Source: Sipunculus nudus (lineage: Eukaryota; Annelida; Sipuncula; Golfingiida; Sipunculidae). From it: a stretch of 64,000 bases of DNA. Within the stretch, counting starts at the first letter, position 1, and each line of letters starts with the position of its first letter. The DNA is taken from assembly GCA_026874595.1 (NCBI GenBank), contig CM049312.1, positions 27,521,956-27,585,955 on the forward strand. Direction: 5' to 3'. Below the pieces are notes generated by a model. It was not told the origin of the DNA, made no database searches, and saw only the letters and a list, made by a program, of their open reading frames with translations. Of this stretch, positions 1-12,349 are shown piece by piece. Made by a program: the position numbers and the translations under genes.

Positions 1-784
1 TGGTAAATAATCCCCTTCGGCGAACTCTCGAAAGCACGCTTAGGTTTAATTGATATACGAGTACACTAAAGTTAGGAAACTATGATGTCAATGTAAGTGA
101 CCATTCCTGTTTTGATTAGCGAAATAATCCGGCATATGTTTCCTCCTTGATGTCGGAGTGTATGACAATCAAATTCTTAATAGGATATCGCCTGCATAAT
201 GTTCTTTGGGCTTAATGCTATATACACCAACAGCTACACACACACACCGACGTGTGCGTCTGTCAGATCATCTTTCTGCTGAAATAGACTATCAAATCAC
301 CTTTTTTATTCATTTTTATACTATCAAGTCTGACGCAGCTAGCTACGTTTACTCATAATTGATTCAGAGAGAACCGATCAGGCGTCTATTTCTGAACGAG
401 GCGATTAAGCCAATAAAAGACTCGCCGCGTGGATGTCTAGCATGTCCCGTTTCAGGTACGTGTTCTTGTCGGTTTGTGAACAATGTGTGGTTTACATTTT
501 GTTCTTTGGAATTGATAGGCAATTTTGATTTTGTTCAATTTTCACGAAACAGTCAAAAGAGCGGCTCGGTTAAACATGGTATGTGAAAGTGTATAGGTAG
601 CTTAAAATGACTTGAGAGAATATGAAGATGATTTTTCTGCTTTTCTCCTTAACTGGATGGAGTTGATTATTTTCATATTTTTTTCAGACTTCCATAAATT
701 TTCGGAAGGAAAACGGGTTAAACACATTATGCACAACCCTGGTCATCAATCGTCCATGAATTTACTGATTAGAGTACTCAGTGA
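1..784. other. Upstream flank of unit 1, no gene seen
   Basis: Conserved in all three units (21,982-22,804 and 58,149-58,914). It holds a short (AC)n run near 235-247. Unit 1 lacks about 36 bp near 440 that is present in units 2 and 3. Short open frames exist but are not conserved between the units. Confidence 0.6.
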
Positions 785-1845
785 CACACTTGATCAAGAA
801 AAAAACTGCGTATCCACCAAGTAAAAAACAGGAAACTGATCAAGAACTGCGTATCACTCAAGTTAAATCAGCAATCCGATCAAGAACTGCGTGCAAACCG
901 AGCATAAACAACAATCTGATCATGAACTGCGTGTCAACTGTACAGAACCAAGAGTTCGATCAAGACCTGCGTATCAACCATGCAGAAACAGCAATCTGAT
1001 CAATAACTGTGTATTAACAAAGCCGAAACAGCAATCCAGTCAAGAACTGCGTACCAACCCGGTAGAAACAGCAATCTGATCAAGAACTGTATATCAATTA
1101 ACCCAGTAAAAACAGCAATCTGATCAAGAACTGTGTATCAACCGAGCAGAAACAGCAATCACATCAAGAACTGCGTATCTACCCAACAAATACAGCAATC
1201 TGATCAAGAACTGTGTATCAATTAACCCAGTAAAAACAGCAATCTGATCAAGAACTGTGTATCAACCGTGCAGAAACAGCAATCACATCAAGAACTGCGT
1301 ATCTACCCAACAGAAACAGCAATCTGATCAAGAACTGTGTATCAATTACCCCAGTAGAAACAGCAATCTGATCAAGAACTGTGTATCAATCAACCAAGCT
1401 GAAACAGCAATCCGATCAAAAACTACGTATCAACCGTGCATAAAATACAATCTGATCAAGAACTGCGTATCAACCAAGCAGAAACAGCAATCCGATCAAA
1501 AACTGTGTATTAACCAAGCAGAAACAGTAATTCGAACAAGAACTGCGTATCAACCGTGTAGAAACAGCAATCTGATCAAGTACTGCTTATCAACCGTTCA
1601 GAAACAGCAATCTGATCAAGAACTGTGTATCAACACAGTTGAAACAGCAATCCGATCAAGAACTGTGTATTAACCAAGCAGAAACAACAAACCGATCAAG
1701 AACTGCGTATCAACCGTGAAGAAACAGCAATATGATCACGACCTGCTTATCAACCGTGCAGAAAGAGCAATCTGGTCAAGAACTGTGTATCAACCCCGCA
1801 GAATAGGGAGCAGTCTCGTCAAGACTGCGTAATTTCCGTTGAGGA
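785..1845 (+). repeat. 40-bp minisatellite, unit 1 (about 26 copies)
   Basis: Units of about 40 bp carry the core AACAGCAATCYGATCAAGAA followed by CTGYGTATCAACC and GTGCAGA. Neighbouring copies differ by a few substitutions and small indels. The last unit decays into GGGAGCAGTCTCGTCAAGAC in all three arrays, so the 3' edge is conserved. The array ends about 270 bp before the GPCR start codon. Because 40 is not a multiple of 3, any frame through the array spells a 40-residue peptide repeat, which should not be read as a protein. Confidence 0.95.
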
Positions 1846-2110
1846 AGTACAAATTAGGAATAACATATCATACTTTTTAAGAAAAAAATTATACTTTCTG
1901 GTCGAACCAGTAAACCTATATTTCACTGGTTGATTGACATCAATGTTCATGTAACCACAAAAACTCCTGTCAATCATCTGCAAAGATGCCAGAGGCAAAC
2001 CATTTATAACTGCATGATAAGCGCAAACCCTTTGCCTCCAGTTTCAGGGTAAGAAATCAGACATTTCTGCAATAATGGCGGTGTGCTTCGGAAACCGCGA
2101 ATAAATTTGG
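1846..2110 (+). other. Upstream region of GPCR copy 1, with a dead 5' extension
   Basis: An ATG at 2,075-2,077 matches the start codon used by the intact copy in unit 3, but here its frame meets TAA at 2,102-2,104, eight codons later. A pyrimidine-rich stretch ending in TTTCAG about 25 bp before that ATG could be a splice acceptor for an upstream 5' UTR exon. This is conserved in all units but unproven. Confidence 0.45.
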
Positions 2111-3126
2111 ATGATGACAGGCGCTGGTATAAAGTTCTGGTTGGTATACATTGTACTGATACTGCTGGCTGTGTTTGGAATCTCAGGGAACGTCGTGGCC
2201 ATATACGCGTTCCGTCGTGTGGGTGTCAAAGCACCTTACCAGCTGTTCGCGGTCGCTTTAGCTGTGAATGATTTGGTAATCTGCGCTGTTTGTACACCTA
2301 CGTTACCGCTGATGTTTACCGGATTTATTCCAGGGTCTGTCAAAGTGGTTCACTACTCTTTGATTACGTATTTTGCAACAACGCCAATTTCTTTACCCTG
2401 ATCGCCGTGTACCGCTTGGTAGCAGTAAGTAAGAAGGTACCGGGACATTTCTCCATGTCGGTCGCCCGCTGGCTATGCGTGGGAACTTTCACGTTTTCTC
2501 TTCTGCCTTTCACGATACGTATCATTGGACGTTTCGGATACACGGAAGCAGCGTATGGCGGCTGCGTTTATGGCTTGCTTCAGTATTTTCTTGCCTTTGC
2601 AGTGACGTCAGGGTGTTATGTCACTGTGTACTTACGTATTGGTCCATGTCGACGGAATTTCGTAACCCCAAGTGATGTACCTTCTGTGAGCGCTCAGACT
2701 GCAATGTCAGATCATGCGCCCATTGCTTCGTCAAGCCAAGGACACAAGGTTTCGTATGATAAAACAACAGCTTTAATCACTGGGAGTGGGCCAGTGACTG
2801 TTAATTCCGCGGGGACTGTAGTTGCGCAGAGGCCACGTAACAGAGGTTGCACTGTGCAGCAAATCAAGTTAGGAAAGAATTCTGAGAAAGCCAAGAGAGC
2901 GGCATTTACTCTTCTTGTGTCTACTTTGGTGTTCTTAATCTGTTTTGCTCCGACCGAACTCGGTGACAAACTTGGATTATTCCCTGACAACATAAGAATT
3001 CTACGGTTTCTGATCTTCATCCAAACTGTTACCAACCCTATTATTTACTATATAACTCAGCCAAAGTTTATAAATGAGGTGAAACGCGTGTTCGGAAAGT
3101 GTTCATCTTGCTTTTCCTGGGTTTAG
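2111..3126 (+). pseudogene. Class A GPCR copy 1, frameshifted
   Basis: This is a single-exon, seven-helix receptor gene nearly identical to the copy at 24,103 and clearly homologous to the intact copy at 61,207. The first frame (from the Met at 2,111) covers TM1 and TM2, including the GN of TM1 and the NDLV of TM2. It runs out at 2,401 because one of two tandem GATT repeats is missing near 2,362-2,365 (other copies read TTTGATTGATTACG, here TTTGATTACG). The remaining frame (to 3,126) encodes TM3-TM7, including CFAP in TM6 and NPIIYY in TM7. The single 4-bp slippage deletion is the only disabling lesion in the body. The 5' extension also carries a stop, so the start would be the internal Met. 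Read as a recently dead gene, a null allele or an assembly error; the sequence cannot separate these. Confidence 0.85.
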
Positions 3127-3837
3127 AGAGTATGTGTTGAAGTTAACCTAAAGCTGGCCAGATGTGCAAAGGAAATGTAAATATAAAAATAAATAACTCT
3201 ATAAGCAGTTTATAAAGTCCACTCTATGTTTATTAAACTCATTTATTTTTTTCTGTAAATACCAAAGATGTATTATGTGCTGCTCTTCGTGTTCTGATTT
3301 GACAAAGATCTCTCAGAGTCTTTTAATAGCTATTTTGGTTTCTGTATTTGTAATACCAGTCAATGTATGTAACAGTAGGCAAAAGGGCAACAACGTACAG
3401 AAATATTAATTTTAAATGAGTAAATTAAGCCCCTCCCTCCCGCCACGGATCGAGAGAACCCTTTTTAGGGCTGACAAGTTTATTAATAAATTAATATTTC
3501 GCTACAAATTGTATAGGGTGATGTTGTTAAGGTTTCAAAGCTCATAAACATCGATTAGATTATTTTGTCAATCCTTTGCCATTTTTTGCGCGAAATCTCT
3601 AGTATACGGCTGATTTTCCTAAACAGTTGTCATAGGTGACAGATTTGCACATAATATTTAATTTTGACCGTGATATTGTATTCAAGGGCGCACATTACTG
3701 AACATCTTTCCTATTATCGCTCATTTTCGGCGAGGTGGAAGTGGAGAAATAGGGAGGCTTCGAGAGACCGCAAAGTAATAGCAAACATCTAGTTAATTCT
3801 TAATTTTTTATAAATATGCTTTATTAAATATATTAAT
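3127..3837 (+). other. 3' flank of GPCR copy 1
   Basis: AATAAA occurs at 3,188-3,193, about 65 bp after the stop, and could serve as a polyadenylation signal. The rest is conserved with 25,112-25,829 and, less well, with 62,263-62,950. No coding region is apparent. Confidence 0.4.
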
Positions 3838-4185
3838 AATATATATATATATATTCATTATAATATATATATATTCATCATATTATTCTATATTAAAATA
3901 TATATTATATTTTTATCATTTATTATATATAAATATCCTATATTATATACTTATGCTATATTTTTATATATTATATATAAATATAGATATATCCTTTATA
4001 TATACATATGATATATATAAATATATCCTATATATTTATATATATATATATATGTCCTATGTATAAACATATATTATATATATATATATATCCTTTATTT
4101 TTATAGGTATGTGTATAAATATATATACTAAATTATATGTAAATATATATCCCATTTATATATATACTCTATAAAGCAATTTTAT

Positions 4186-4228
<43 letters not shown>
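3838..4228. repeat. TA-rich tract ending in (AT)n, unit 1
   Basis: A degenerate TATA-rich stretch is followed by a pure AT run (about 4,190-4,227) and a poly-C tract (about 4,236-4,252). The same arrangement lies at 25,820-26,226. Open frames of alternating Tyr and Ile across it are not genes. Confidence 0.9.
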
Positions 4229-4234
4229 CATTGA

Positions 4235-4470
4235 ACCCCCCCCCCCCCTCCCCGAATTTCTTCCCTGCCAGAGATATTTAAACTCCAAATCAGTCAGACT
4301 TTGAACACTAATTCGCGGGTAGTCAGAAGTTGTCCGTGGCTTTCTCCTTGTTCTCCGGTTACCTTTACCCCTGGACACTACCAAAAGCCACAATCCGAGC
4401 TATGTGAAGTATACCTAGCATTAGCTATAATATCCATTTGAACAGTCCATGCAAAGTGGATAACTCCAAG
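4235..4470 (+). mobile_element. SINE 3' portion, tRNA-derived family A, unit 1
   Basis: It shares the body and tail of the two complete or partial SINEs downstream: a TTCTCCTTGTTCTCCGG-like central segment, then a CAAAAGCCACAATCCG block, then a GTCCATGCAAAGTGGATAA-like tail. The tRNA-like head is not visible, so the copy looks 5'-truncated. The equivalent copy is at 26,233-26,475. Confidence 0.5.
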
Positions 4471-4699
4471 AGACTGATATGCGCCTTTCATATATTTGAC
4501 TTCGATTGAGAACCGGGACACAAGAATATATTATATATAGCTGGTTGAAGCCTTCTTCTCTGGCTTGTAAGTATATTTGTCTAAACGTTTGTTCAAATTG
4601 TATTGTAAAAACATGGTAAGTGATGTCAGCCATCCATTGAATGTGCAGTATAAGCTGCTGCCATCCGGTAAGAGACTGAGAAATCAAGCATGCAAACCA

Positions 4700-5007
4700 C
4701 GGAGCAGGGGGCCTGGACAGCCGAGCGTTTTATTGCCCGGCCCTCTCCGCTGACGACCCGGGGTCGATCCCAGGTGTTGCCATAAGAGTGGGTTGTAGTG
4801 GCCCGTACAAGGTTCTCCGGCTTCCTCCACCTATCTCACTAAACTGGGGTAATTTGTATATACTGTGAACTCGCCTTTAAGCCCGGACCTTCCATTTGTA
4901 ACAGACTCAAACTGTCAAACTTTTGGTTGAGTTAGCCGGTACGAACATAGCTTCGTCTATGAGCTATGACCGGCTCGAACACCAACCCCCCTTCAATAAT
5001 AATAATA
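4700..5007 (+). mobile_element. tRNA-derived SINE, family A, unit 1
   Basis: The tRNA-like head has an A-box-like TGGACAGCCGAGCG (about 4,714-4,727) and a B-box-like GGGTCGATCCC (about 4,761-4,771). A central segment GGTTCTCCGGCTTCCTCC follows, resembling the conserved central domains shared by many invertebrate SINEs, and the copy ends in an (AAT)n tail near 4,997-5,007. The same element is at 26,700-27,010. Confidence 0.7.
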
Positions 5008-5584
5008 ACCACAGAGCCATGCTGCGTCCTATGATTATGCGATACCGATCTAATGAATGTCAATGCGCCATTAATTAAGAAACTTTAGTGTAAATCCATT
5101 GTCTAGTCATTGATGTATGATCTTGTCATAAATCTTTAACCTTATTGTATTGTGTTGTAGTAATTTTTGGTGTTTGTGTATATTTAGTCTGCGTATTGCG
5201 TCAACAGCATAATGAATTCCTGTATTTTTATGGGATCAAAAAAATATATCTTGCCTTATCTTATCCTGTCCAGATGTTTTTGATAAATTACAGTTTTTAG
5301 CAGGAGAAAAAAAATAAATGTTTGAGACAGGTCATTTTTTTTTTTTTTGCATAGTTGGATGTATATCCATGAGCTTGCGGATCTCCTGGCTTTGTGAGTG
5401 AATTTCGGTTACATTCTAATTTTTGTAGTCTATTTGGTTTCAGATTTAAGTATAATGTCACATTTTTGTATTATGTTGTATTATATTTTTATTTTGTTAT
5501 TATTGTGCAATGAATTAAATATTCTGTAAAACAATTAGACCATATTCAGTTTTGACTTCATAACATTCATATGGATGTATTAAG

Positions 5585-5830
5585 TGAATGAGAGAACCGC
5601 TCGCCTCTCTCCGCCGGCGACTCGGGTTGATCCCCGGCGTGGCTATGAGAGTGGGTGGTATAGTGGCCCGTCCAAGACCGATACGTGGTTTTCTCCTGGT
5701 CCTCGGGTTTCATCCACTTCCAAAAACTACAAAACTCCGCCATCCAAATGTCTGGATTCGGCTATTATAACTTTTTCGTGTGATCCATGTGAAATGGATA
5801 AAGTTTATTTAATGAAGTTGGAAATATTAA
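5585..5830 (+). mobile_element. tRNA-derived SINE, family A, 5'-truncated, unit 1
   Basis: It starts inside the tRNA-like head. The B-box-like GGGTTGATCCC is at 5,624-5,634, followed by the family central segment (TGGTTTTCTCCTGGTCCTCG) and the CCATGTGAAATGGATAAAG tail. The counterpart is at 27,573-27,825. Apparent open frames here are reading through the SINE. Confidence 0.65.
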
Positions 5831-7380
5831 TAAGGATATAGAGGCACAAATAGTCCAAAGCCTAGTGTTCAAATAGTAAAATGATACCCAACATCCCCAA
5901 AACTTGTCAACAACCACCATTAAATTCATAATAAAATAAACTTGATTAAAAAAAGAAAATGCAAGATTAGCTATTTAGTAATCCTGACGACCCTGTTTCA
6001 ACTCGATGTAGTAGGGATGTAAATTGTAAATCAAACAGAGCAAGAGACCCCAAGGTACAGGTTATGAAGAATAGATGGCCTTCGTGGTTCTGGCCGATAA
6101 ATATGCCTGCAGTTTATCCTATCGGCTGCTGAATGCTAGGATTCTAATAATTGGTATTTGATTTACATGAATGCAAAAACCTTATATCAGCCAGGTACTC
6201 CGCAACTTTTTTTTATAGGGAATCCATCACAGTACCTTCAAAGAATTATAGCGAAAAAAAAATTATTCAATATCTTGGAAAACAGTCTATTTTTGTCACG
6301 ACTGAAGTGATAAGGTCACGTGCACTTTTTTCACAGGCGTTGATTGGACGATGATGGTACTTGGTACCATAAATATGAGAAAATACATGATTCAGGATCA
6401 CCCGGTTGCTAAGGAGGCATTTGAGCTTCAAGGTCAAAGTTCAAGTTCAAAAGGTCAAATGTGTTAATTTTTTTACAAATAACCTGCACTTGTAAGCAGA
6501 AAAAATGAGGCTGTACAAAGATATGTTAGTTTTTTTTCTCAAGGAATATATGATTAATAAGATGGATATTGTGAAAACAAATGCCAATTACTCCTCTGAT
6601 ATTGGGTTTATGTTAAAGAACTGAACGAGTCTTGACGCATAACCGTTTAAGTTTGTGTTAGGTTCCAGTCAAATAAAAGATGGCAAAAATTGTTTGATGT
6701 TATTTAGTTAAATTTTTATGCATTTCATGATTTCATTCAAGGTCAACAAGCCAAGGGTAAACAAAAGCATAAAGAAAATATAACTGCGTTACAGTATCTT
6801 TATCCATCCGCGATTTTTGTTTAAGGCCTATATGCATTAAGTTAGCAACAGTCAGCAGGCATGTGACAAAGAAAATACATCATATTTTGTATAAAGTTAT
6901 AACTAAGACAGCTGGTGAATTTTAATATTTTCAACTCACAGGTCAAATTTGAAGAATAAAAGGTCAAATTTTGAAAGTTATATTATTTTCCAAAAATCCA
7001 CATCGGTGCTCTAATACATCGCAATGCAAAGTCAAATATGGCATCGATATCCTCAGAGGTCCCTGGTCCTCCGCGCCATGGCCCGCTCCCAATTATAGCT
7101 CAGTTGTGGGAAGGATTAATCCTGTGATTACCTAGCGATAACAAACATCGATTTTTTTTCCTGACCGTGCTTGCATTAGATAGCCAATAAGACTGACTTT
7201 CAATATACTGTCTTTTCGGCACAGCCATCTCCAGCACTGCTTATGGACTTACGAATAGGGCGGGAGGAGGATGGGCTGTTAGACCAAATGCTGGGATATG
7301 GAGGGGGCGGCGAAGGTTCCTTTGCGATCTGTCGTCGATTGCAGTCTGGTGTGGGTTTGATTAGAAGATATGAAATTATA
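5831..7380. other. No gene seen (unit 1)
   Basis: Intergenic DNA conserved with 27,826-29,394. Short open frames are broken by indels between the two copies, which argues against coding. Several AAGGTCAA-like words occur near 6,430-6,460 and 6,945-6,970; they resemble nuclear-receptor half-sites but carry no further support. Confidence 0.6.
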
Positions 7381-7384
7381 CTAC

Positions 7385-7563
7385 TCGAAATTCCTGGAAC
7401 TTGGCGCTGGACTCGTGACCGCATTGTTGTGCGCTCGCGTCCCAATATGACCGATTTCCACGCTGTGAGTCCTAGCCATAGTCTTTACCACAATGGTGAG
7501 CCCTCTTCACCCGGGAGGGAATGCAAGTGGTCAAACATGGGCGAAAGGCAAATATAAATATAG

Positions 7564-7618
<55 letters not shown>
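7385..7618 (+). mobile_element. Second tRNA-like SINE fragment with (TA)n tail, unit 1
   Basis: This is the counterpart of 29,400-29,657. Unit 1 lacks roughly 37 bp of the tRNA-like head present in unit 2 (TTTTCGGCTTTTGGAGCGTG and following) but keeps the B-box-like GCTCGCGTCCC and the body. It ends in a long pure (TA)n tract (about 7,565-7,618). Confidence 0.5.
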
Positions 7619-7622
<4 letters not shown>

Positions 7623-8040
7623 CATTTTGTTTTCATTTGAAATCAAGACAAATAAGCAGTTTCATTTTAAATTACTAAAGCCACTAAAGCATTAGTATAT
7701 AAGGCAAAAAAAATATATAAATAAAAGGTATGGTTCTCAAGCACCGCCCGCGTCAATTTTAAACCCCCGCATCAAAATCGTTTATTTTAATTTTCAATAG
7801 AAACTTACCAATTTTGAATCCAGCCGCTCGCACATTTCTTTCAAGAAGAAAAAAAACATACAATTTTGATCAAATTTCCTTTGTTTATGATGTGCTCTAA
7901 CTTGTTTAGCAAAATAAATCTGTTATTATCGGATAAAAACCACCCGCCCGAATTGATTAATAAAAAAAAGTACCTGAGAACCAAACCTTTTTTTTAGCCT
8001 AACATTTAGACTTTAGTTTCGGTTGATTTATAATAATCTA
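7619..8040. other. No gene seen
   Basis: AT-rich DNA with poly-A runs, conserved with 29,658-30,105. The match to unit 2 breaks at about 8,034, where unit 2 has 3.5 kb of extra DNA. Confidence 0.6.
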
Positions 8041-8650
8041 GCCAGGGTAATACGCACTGGGTAATTGAAACCCGATGACGCGCATTTGAGGCAGGGTAAT
8101 ATACACAAAGTTATCGTACCAGGGTAATATGTAACAAAACTTCATTTCAGGGCAATACGCACCGAAAATCAATCCAGAGTAATATGCAACGAGAATTCGA
8201 GCCGCTTATTCGCACTGAGTTATACGTAACCGGGTAATACGCACCGAGAAATCGAGCCAGGGTTTCATGCAATGACTAAATGAGCCAAGGTTATACGCAC
8301 CATGTAATCGAGCAAAGGTAATATACACAAAGTTATCAAGGGTAATATGCACCGACTAATCAAGCCAGGATAATATGCACTGAGCTATAAAGCCCAGATA
8401 TTATGCACCGAGAAAGAGGGGATGTGGGACTTACAACACTTAGAATGTCCGACTAATCGAGCCAGCTTTAATACGCATCGAGAAAATGAGCCAGGGTAAT
8501 ACGCACCCACTTATTGAGCCCTGGGGATACGCACCAAGTGATCGGGCCAGGGTAATACGCTCTGCGTAATCGAGCCAGGGTAATACGCACTGAGTAATCG
8601 AGCCAGGGTAATGCGCACCGAGTTATCAAGCCAGGCTAATACGCACTCTC
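8041..8650 (+). repeat. 28-bp minisatellite type I, unit 1 (about 21 copies)
   Basis: The unit is approximately GAGCCAGGGTAATACGCACC plus GAGTAATC. Units are contiguous with no unique spacers, and many carry substitutions or small indels. The homologous array is 33,640-34,295 in unit 2. Confidence 0.92.
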
Positions 8651-9064
8651 TTGTGGTAGCTATATGATGTATACCTCAAGGCCTCTCTTCCTGTATAATA
8701 TAATACTCTGGGTCTCTCTTGTGATACCCTATATGATGAATTCCTCTGGGTCTCTCTTGTAATATCCAGTATGATGTATTCCTGAAGGTATCTTCTTCTA
8801 TGATGTATTACTCTGAGTCCCTCTAGTGATATCCTTATAATATACCTCCCTGAGTCTCGCTTATTGTATCCTTATAATGTTCTCCTCTGGGTCTCGTTTG
8901 CGATATCCAATATGATGTATTTTTCTGGGTCTCTCTTTCTATATGATGTATTACTCCTAGTCTCTTTTGTGATATATTGTATGATGTGTTACTTTTGGTG
9001 TCTCGTTTGGTCTTCTGTATGATGTATCACTCATTCGTTTGATATATTGTATGATGTATTACTC
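8651..9064 (+). repeat. 38-bp degenerate minisatellite, unit 1
   Basis: The unit is approximately CTCTGGGTCTCTCTTGTGAT plus ATCCTATATGATGTATTA, with strong degeneration. It abuts the type I array directly and is broken by the MITE at 9,068; one more half unit follows the MITE (CTTGGCCTCTCTTGTGATAT). The homologue is 34,296-34,700. Confidence 0.85.
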
Positions 9065-9067
9065 CTT

Positions 9068-9266
9068 AGGGGCAGATCCAGGACTTTGGAAAGGGTAGGG
9101 TCGAACCCAGGAAGACTAAAAAACAAACTAAAAAGATCCTCTGGTCCGGAAAGTGGGGGGTCCAGGTAACAAAAATTGGCTTTGACACCCTAAAAAGTTC
9201 CTTTTGGCTCAAAAAGGGTGGAGTCCGGACCCCCTGGACCCCCCCCCCCCCTTCTGGATCCGCCAC
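9068..9266. mobile_element. hAT-like MITE, unit 1
   Basis: About 200 bp with imperfect terminal inverted repeats AGGGGCAGATCCAGGA and TTCTGGATCCGCCACT (13 of 16 pair). The interior is also partly palindromic (GGGTAGGGTC near the left, CCGGACCCCC near the right). The ends resemble the common hAT terminus that starts CAGTGGCGGATCC. The flanks belong to one 38-bp repeat unit, showing insertion into the array. The same element is at 34,708-34,908, where an imperfect 8-bp duplication (TGCTCTTT/TGCTCTTG) can be seen. Confidence 0.7.
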
Positions 9267-12200
9267 TTTACTTGGCCTCTCTTGTGATATCCTGCTTGCC
9301 TTGTACATATCAAGAAATCATTTCTGAATAATCTAAAGAAATATAAAAATACTTTTAAAACGTTACACAAAAAAAAAATTAAAAAACTTCTAAACGTTAG
9401 TCCCTGATGTTGCGCAGGTTAATCAGATCCATATTGATGTTCAGCAACTCTTTGTCAGGTCTTAATTATTGTGTGACAGGCTACCCTGTAACCCAAACAT
9501 CAATCATATACATATAATAAATCTATCCTTAATTCCTGTAATCCGTTTCTTTCAAGTGTTACTTGCTTAGTGTGCCAGGAAATTAAACTCAGTACGACTA
9601 CCTTGGATCAGGCCTTTATGTTAAGTCTCTCTTTTTCACTTTAGCTAGATACTGGATACCCGTAGACAACTCATTATCCATCTCAAGGAAATTTAACGCA
9701 CACTAAGAATAAAGTTAACTTCATAGTTGTATAAGAAGTATTTATAGCAAGAAGGGTTTAGGCCCTCCTATCTGGGTATGTGGATATCTGGTGAGCAGAT
9801 TTTTGGGTAGCGGATATCTGGTAAGAGGATTGCCGAGCGGACACGGCGACAAGCATTATGTTTTACGCTGGGTAAGTTGATTTGTATATAAATACCCATT
9901 ATGCCTGCAGAGCGGTCACGCGTGGTTGTGGTGGTGGTGGGGGGGGGCACCCTGGAAAGTCTGATCGCTCCTTTGCTGCGATACAAACTCATGAATTCCC
10001 TACTTTCAGCCCCTGTGCCTTAGACCAAGACCACGAAAACAGGTCTGCCTGACAAAGTTAGAGTCTTAAGCTCCCTGAGTCTTAAGCCCATGCACCATGG
10101 AAAGTTTGGAGAAATAAATTTAACATATTATTTCCATGAAATTTCCTGAATGTATATAAAATACAGAAAAGATGTCTCCTTTCCTGTGTTTATTAGTTTT
10201 CTTTCAATAGGCAGAACCTTAATACAATTTAATAGTAATCGAAAAATTATGAGACGTCTTTATTCAATAAATAATTTTTATTTATTTCAATGAATGTCCT
10301 TACTGGAACATTCGACAGCGAGTTTACTCACAGTTTTTAGTAAGAGGTACAATAACAGAAGAATATATCTCTCAAAATGTTTATAAGATAGAGATACTAT
10401 TGTTCATTTCCATAATGCGCAAATGATAATAAATAATATAGTTATGACTTCATGACAGCTAAATGGCATTTAGAATTGTCTATGCATTAAATATACAGTC
10501 AAAACTAGGTGCTGATTTCAGCGATAGGCCTTTATCGATTGTTATGCCGGTCGTCCCTGAACACCTGTTGTAACCATTAGACCGTTCTTGCTTAATCTAT
10601 TATTAACTCATTTCCTATTGATTCATGCATTTCTCCAGCTCCAAAATGTATGGCATTACATACAAATATGAAATTTACACAGATTATTGAGAAATTGAGA
10701 TATTGCGAAATCCAGCTGAGAAAAAGTAAATTAATTAAATTAATTCACTTTACCCCCAGGTGAATCTGAAGTTGATTTAAAGTTACAACTCGAAAAAGTG
10801 AAATGGAGGTATTTTCAGTTTCCCTTCATCTTTCTGGTTTGATCTAGCCTTGTGTCGTTAGCTTAATTAAATGTCATCCAACTGTCTAGGAACAATTCAA
10901 CTGCCCATGCACATTGTAAATAAAGAAAAACTGACAACCATTTAGTTGTTTATATATGGGAAACTTTATTTCATAGTCTACAGTGGCAACAAATGTGTCC
11001 ACAAAAAAATACAACACACTATCAGGGTCAAATGCCCTGACACCTTTCTATTAAAAAAATACCGACCACTGTCATCTCACTAAAACCCCAAAATACCCCA
11101 ACTTAAGAGGTGGGGATAGAGGTTCCCATCATATAAGCGTAATGTTGATGGAAAGAGAGAGGGATATGTAGGTAAGTGCTGTAGGCATTGCTTTTCCAAT
11201 CACCCATGATGCGTATCACATCTGAAGAGAGTCCACAACGGAGTCCCCGGGAGGCCCTCCCCCCCCCCCTCTTCTAAAACTGTGTCCTGTGTAATCTGAA
11301 GTATATAAACCTATGAGGTGTGTCAATTTACTGTCAAATTTACTTTGCGTGTGGAACTCCAATGGTTGATTTTTAATAAAAAGTGATAGTAATGAATCAG
11401 AGGAAAGCTTCATCAAGGAGAAAGCTTTGATTATAGCCCACATAGGGCACAAAAATGTGCCTTTAGGTAAGGGGGGGGGGTAGTTTTAGCTGTCTTTGTC
11501 TGAACTGTATTTGATTTACTCGGTTTAACCAAAATGCCCGCTGATGTAATAAGAAAATAACTAACATGTCCCCTTTTCAGAGTAATCCAGAAAAGGCCAG
11601 CAAACAGGCAGCTTACCGGTAACATATATTAGGCAATAACCCACTAATACTGTCACCTTTGTTAAATATATCTCACCTATTGAATATATTGTATTGGTGA
11701 GCGAAGAAGACACATACATAATAAACATCAAAGGACATCAATTATGAAAAAGCAAAGACAGGGACGATTTTTAATTGGCAAACTTTAAAGTCCAGCCTAA
11801 GTACGTGAACATTTTCGATCTTGAAGGAATGGTGAATTTGAACCAACACACCTTTATGAATACATATAATTTGAATTATTAACACATTAGACATAAAATA
11901 GCTGCATTTATTATGACTAGGTGTTCATTTCTTCACTTATTTTATTGCATGCGTGATAAGTACCGGCGACCCAATTGAATATATTCAGTACAAGTCCCTC
12001 TAATTCGGATATAGACTGCGATAATTATAATTATATAAATATAGGCTCCAACAGTCGAGGATGCCAAGAAATAAAATAATTGTGTGCCTTTTGTGTACCT
12101 GCTGGTGCATGTTATACAAAACGGCATATACCAATATGAATGCGATCAAAATAATCAAGACATTAGGATTAAATTTTAAATGTAGGCTCGAGCATTGTGC

Positions 12201-12349
12201 AGCGACAATAAAGCCTAATTTTACACTTTTGAAGAGTACCAAAGAACAGTGCAAATATATAAAAAAATAAAACACACAAAAATACATAAAAATCTAAAGA
12301 TTTAAAAAAATGGGCGTTTTTAGCGTAAATTTGAAAGAAAAATGGCAGA
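9267..12349. other. No gene seen (about 3 kb, unit 1)
   Basis: Conserved with 34,909-38,427 in unit 2, with indels throughout. It includes G-rich and C-rich runs near 9,940-9,950 and 11,261-11,270. Open frames up to about 95 codons are AT-rich and not conserved as frames between units. Confidence 0.55.

Noticed and set aside
1257-1673. 138-codon open frame with 40-residue repeats (NSNLIKNCVST type), also at 23,273-23,689 and many at 59,371-60,734
   Set aside because: It is a reading of the 40-bp minisatellite. All three forward frames spell the same peptide family because 40 is not divisible by 3, and frames start and stop at array variants.
2712-3035. 107-codon minus-strand frame over the GPCR (also 61,941-62,171 and 24,716-24,904)
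   Set aside because: Antisense shadow of the receptor third loop and TM6.
6421-6465. Nuclear-receptor response elements (AAGGTCAA words)
   Set aside because: Short words without fixed spacing, in non-coding AT-rich DNA; expected by chance.
7493-7678. Alternating Tyr-Ile open frames (also near 4,169, 26,173, 29,463, 29,555, 44,473, 62,919)
   Set aside because: Pure (TA)n microsatellites read as codons.
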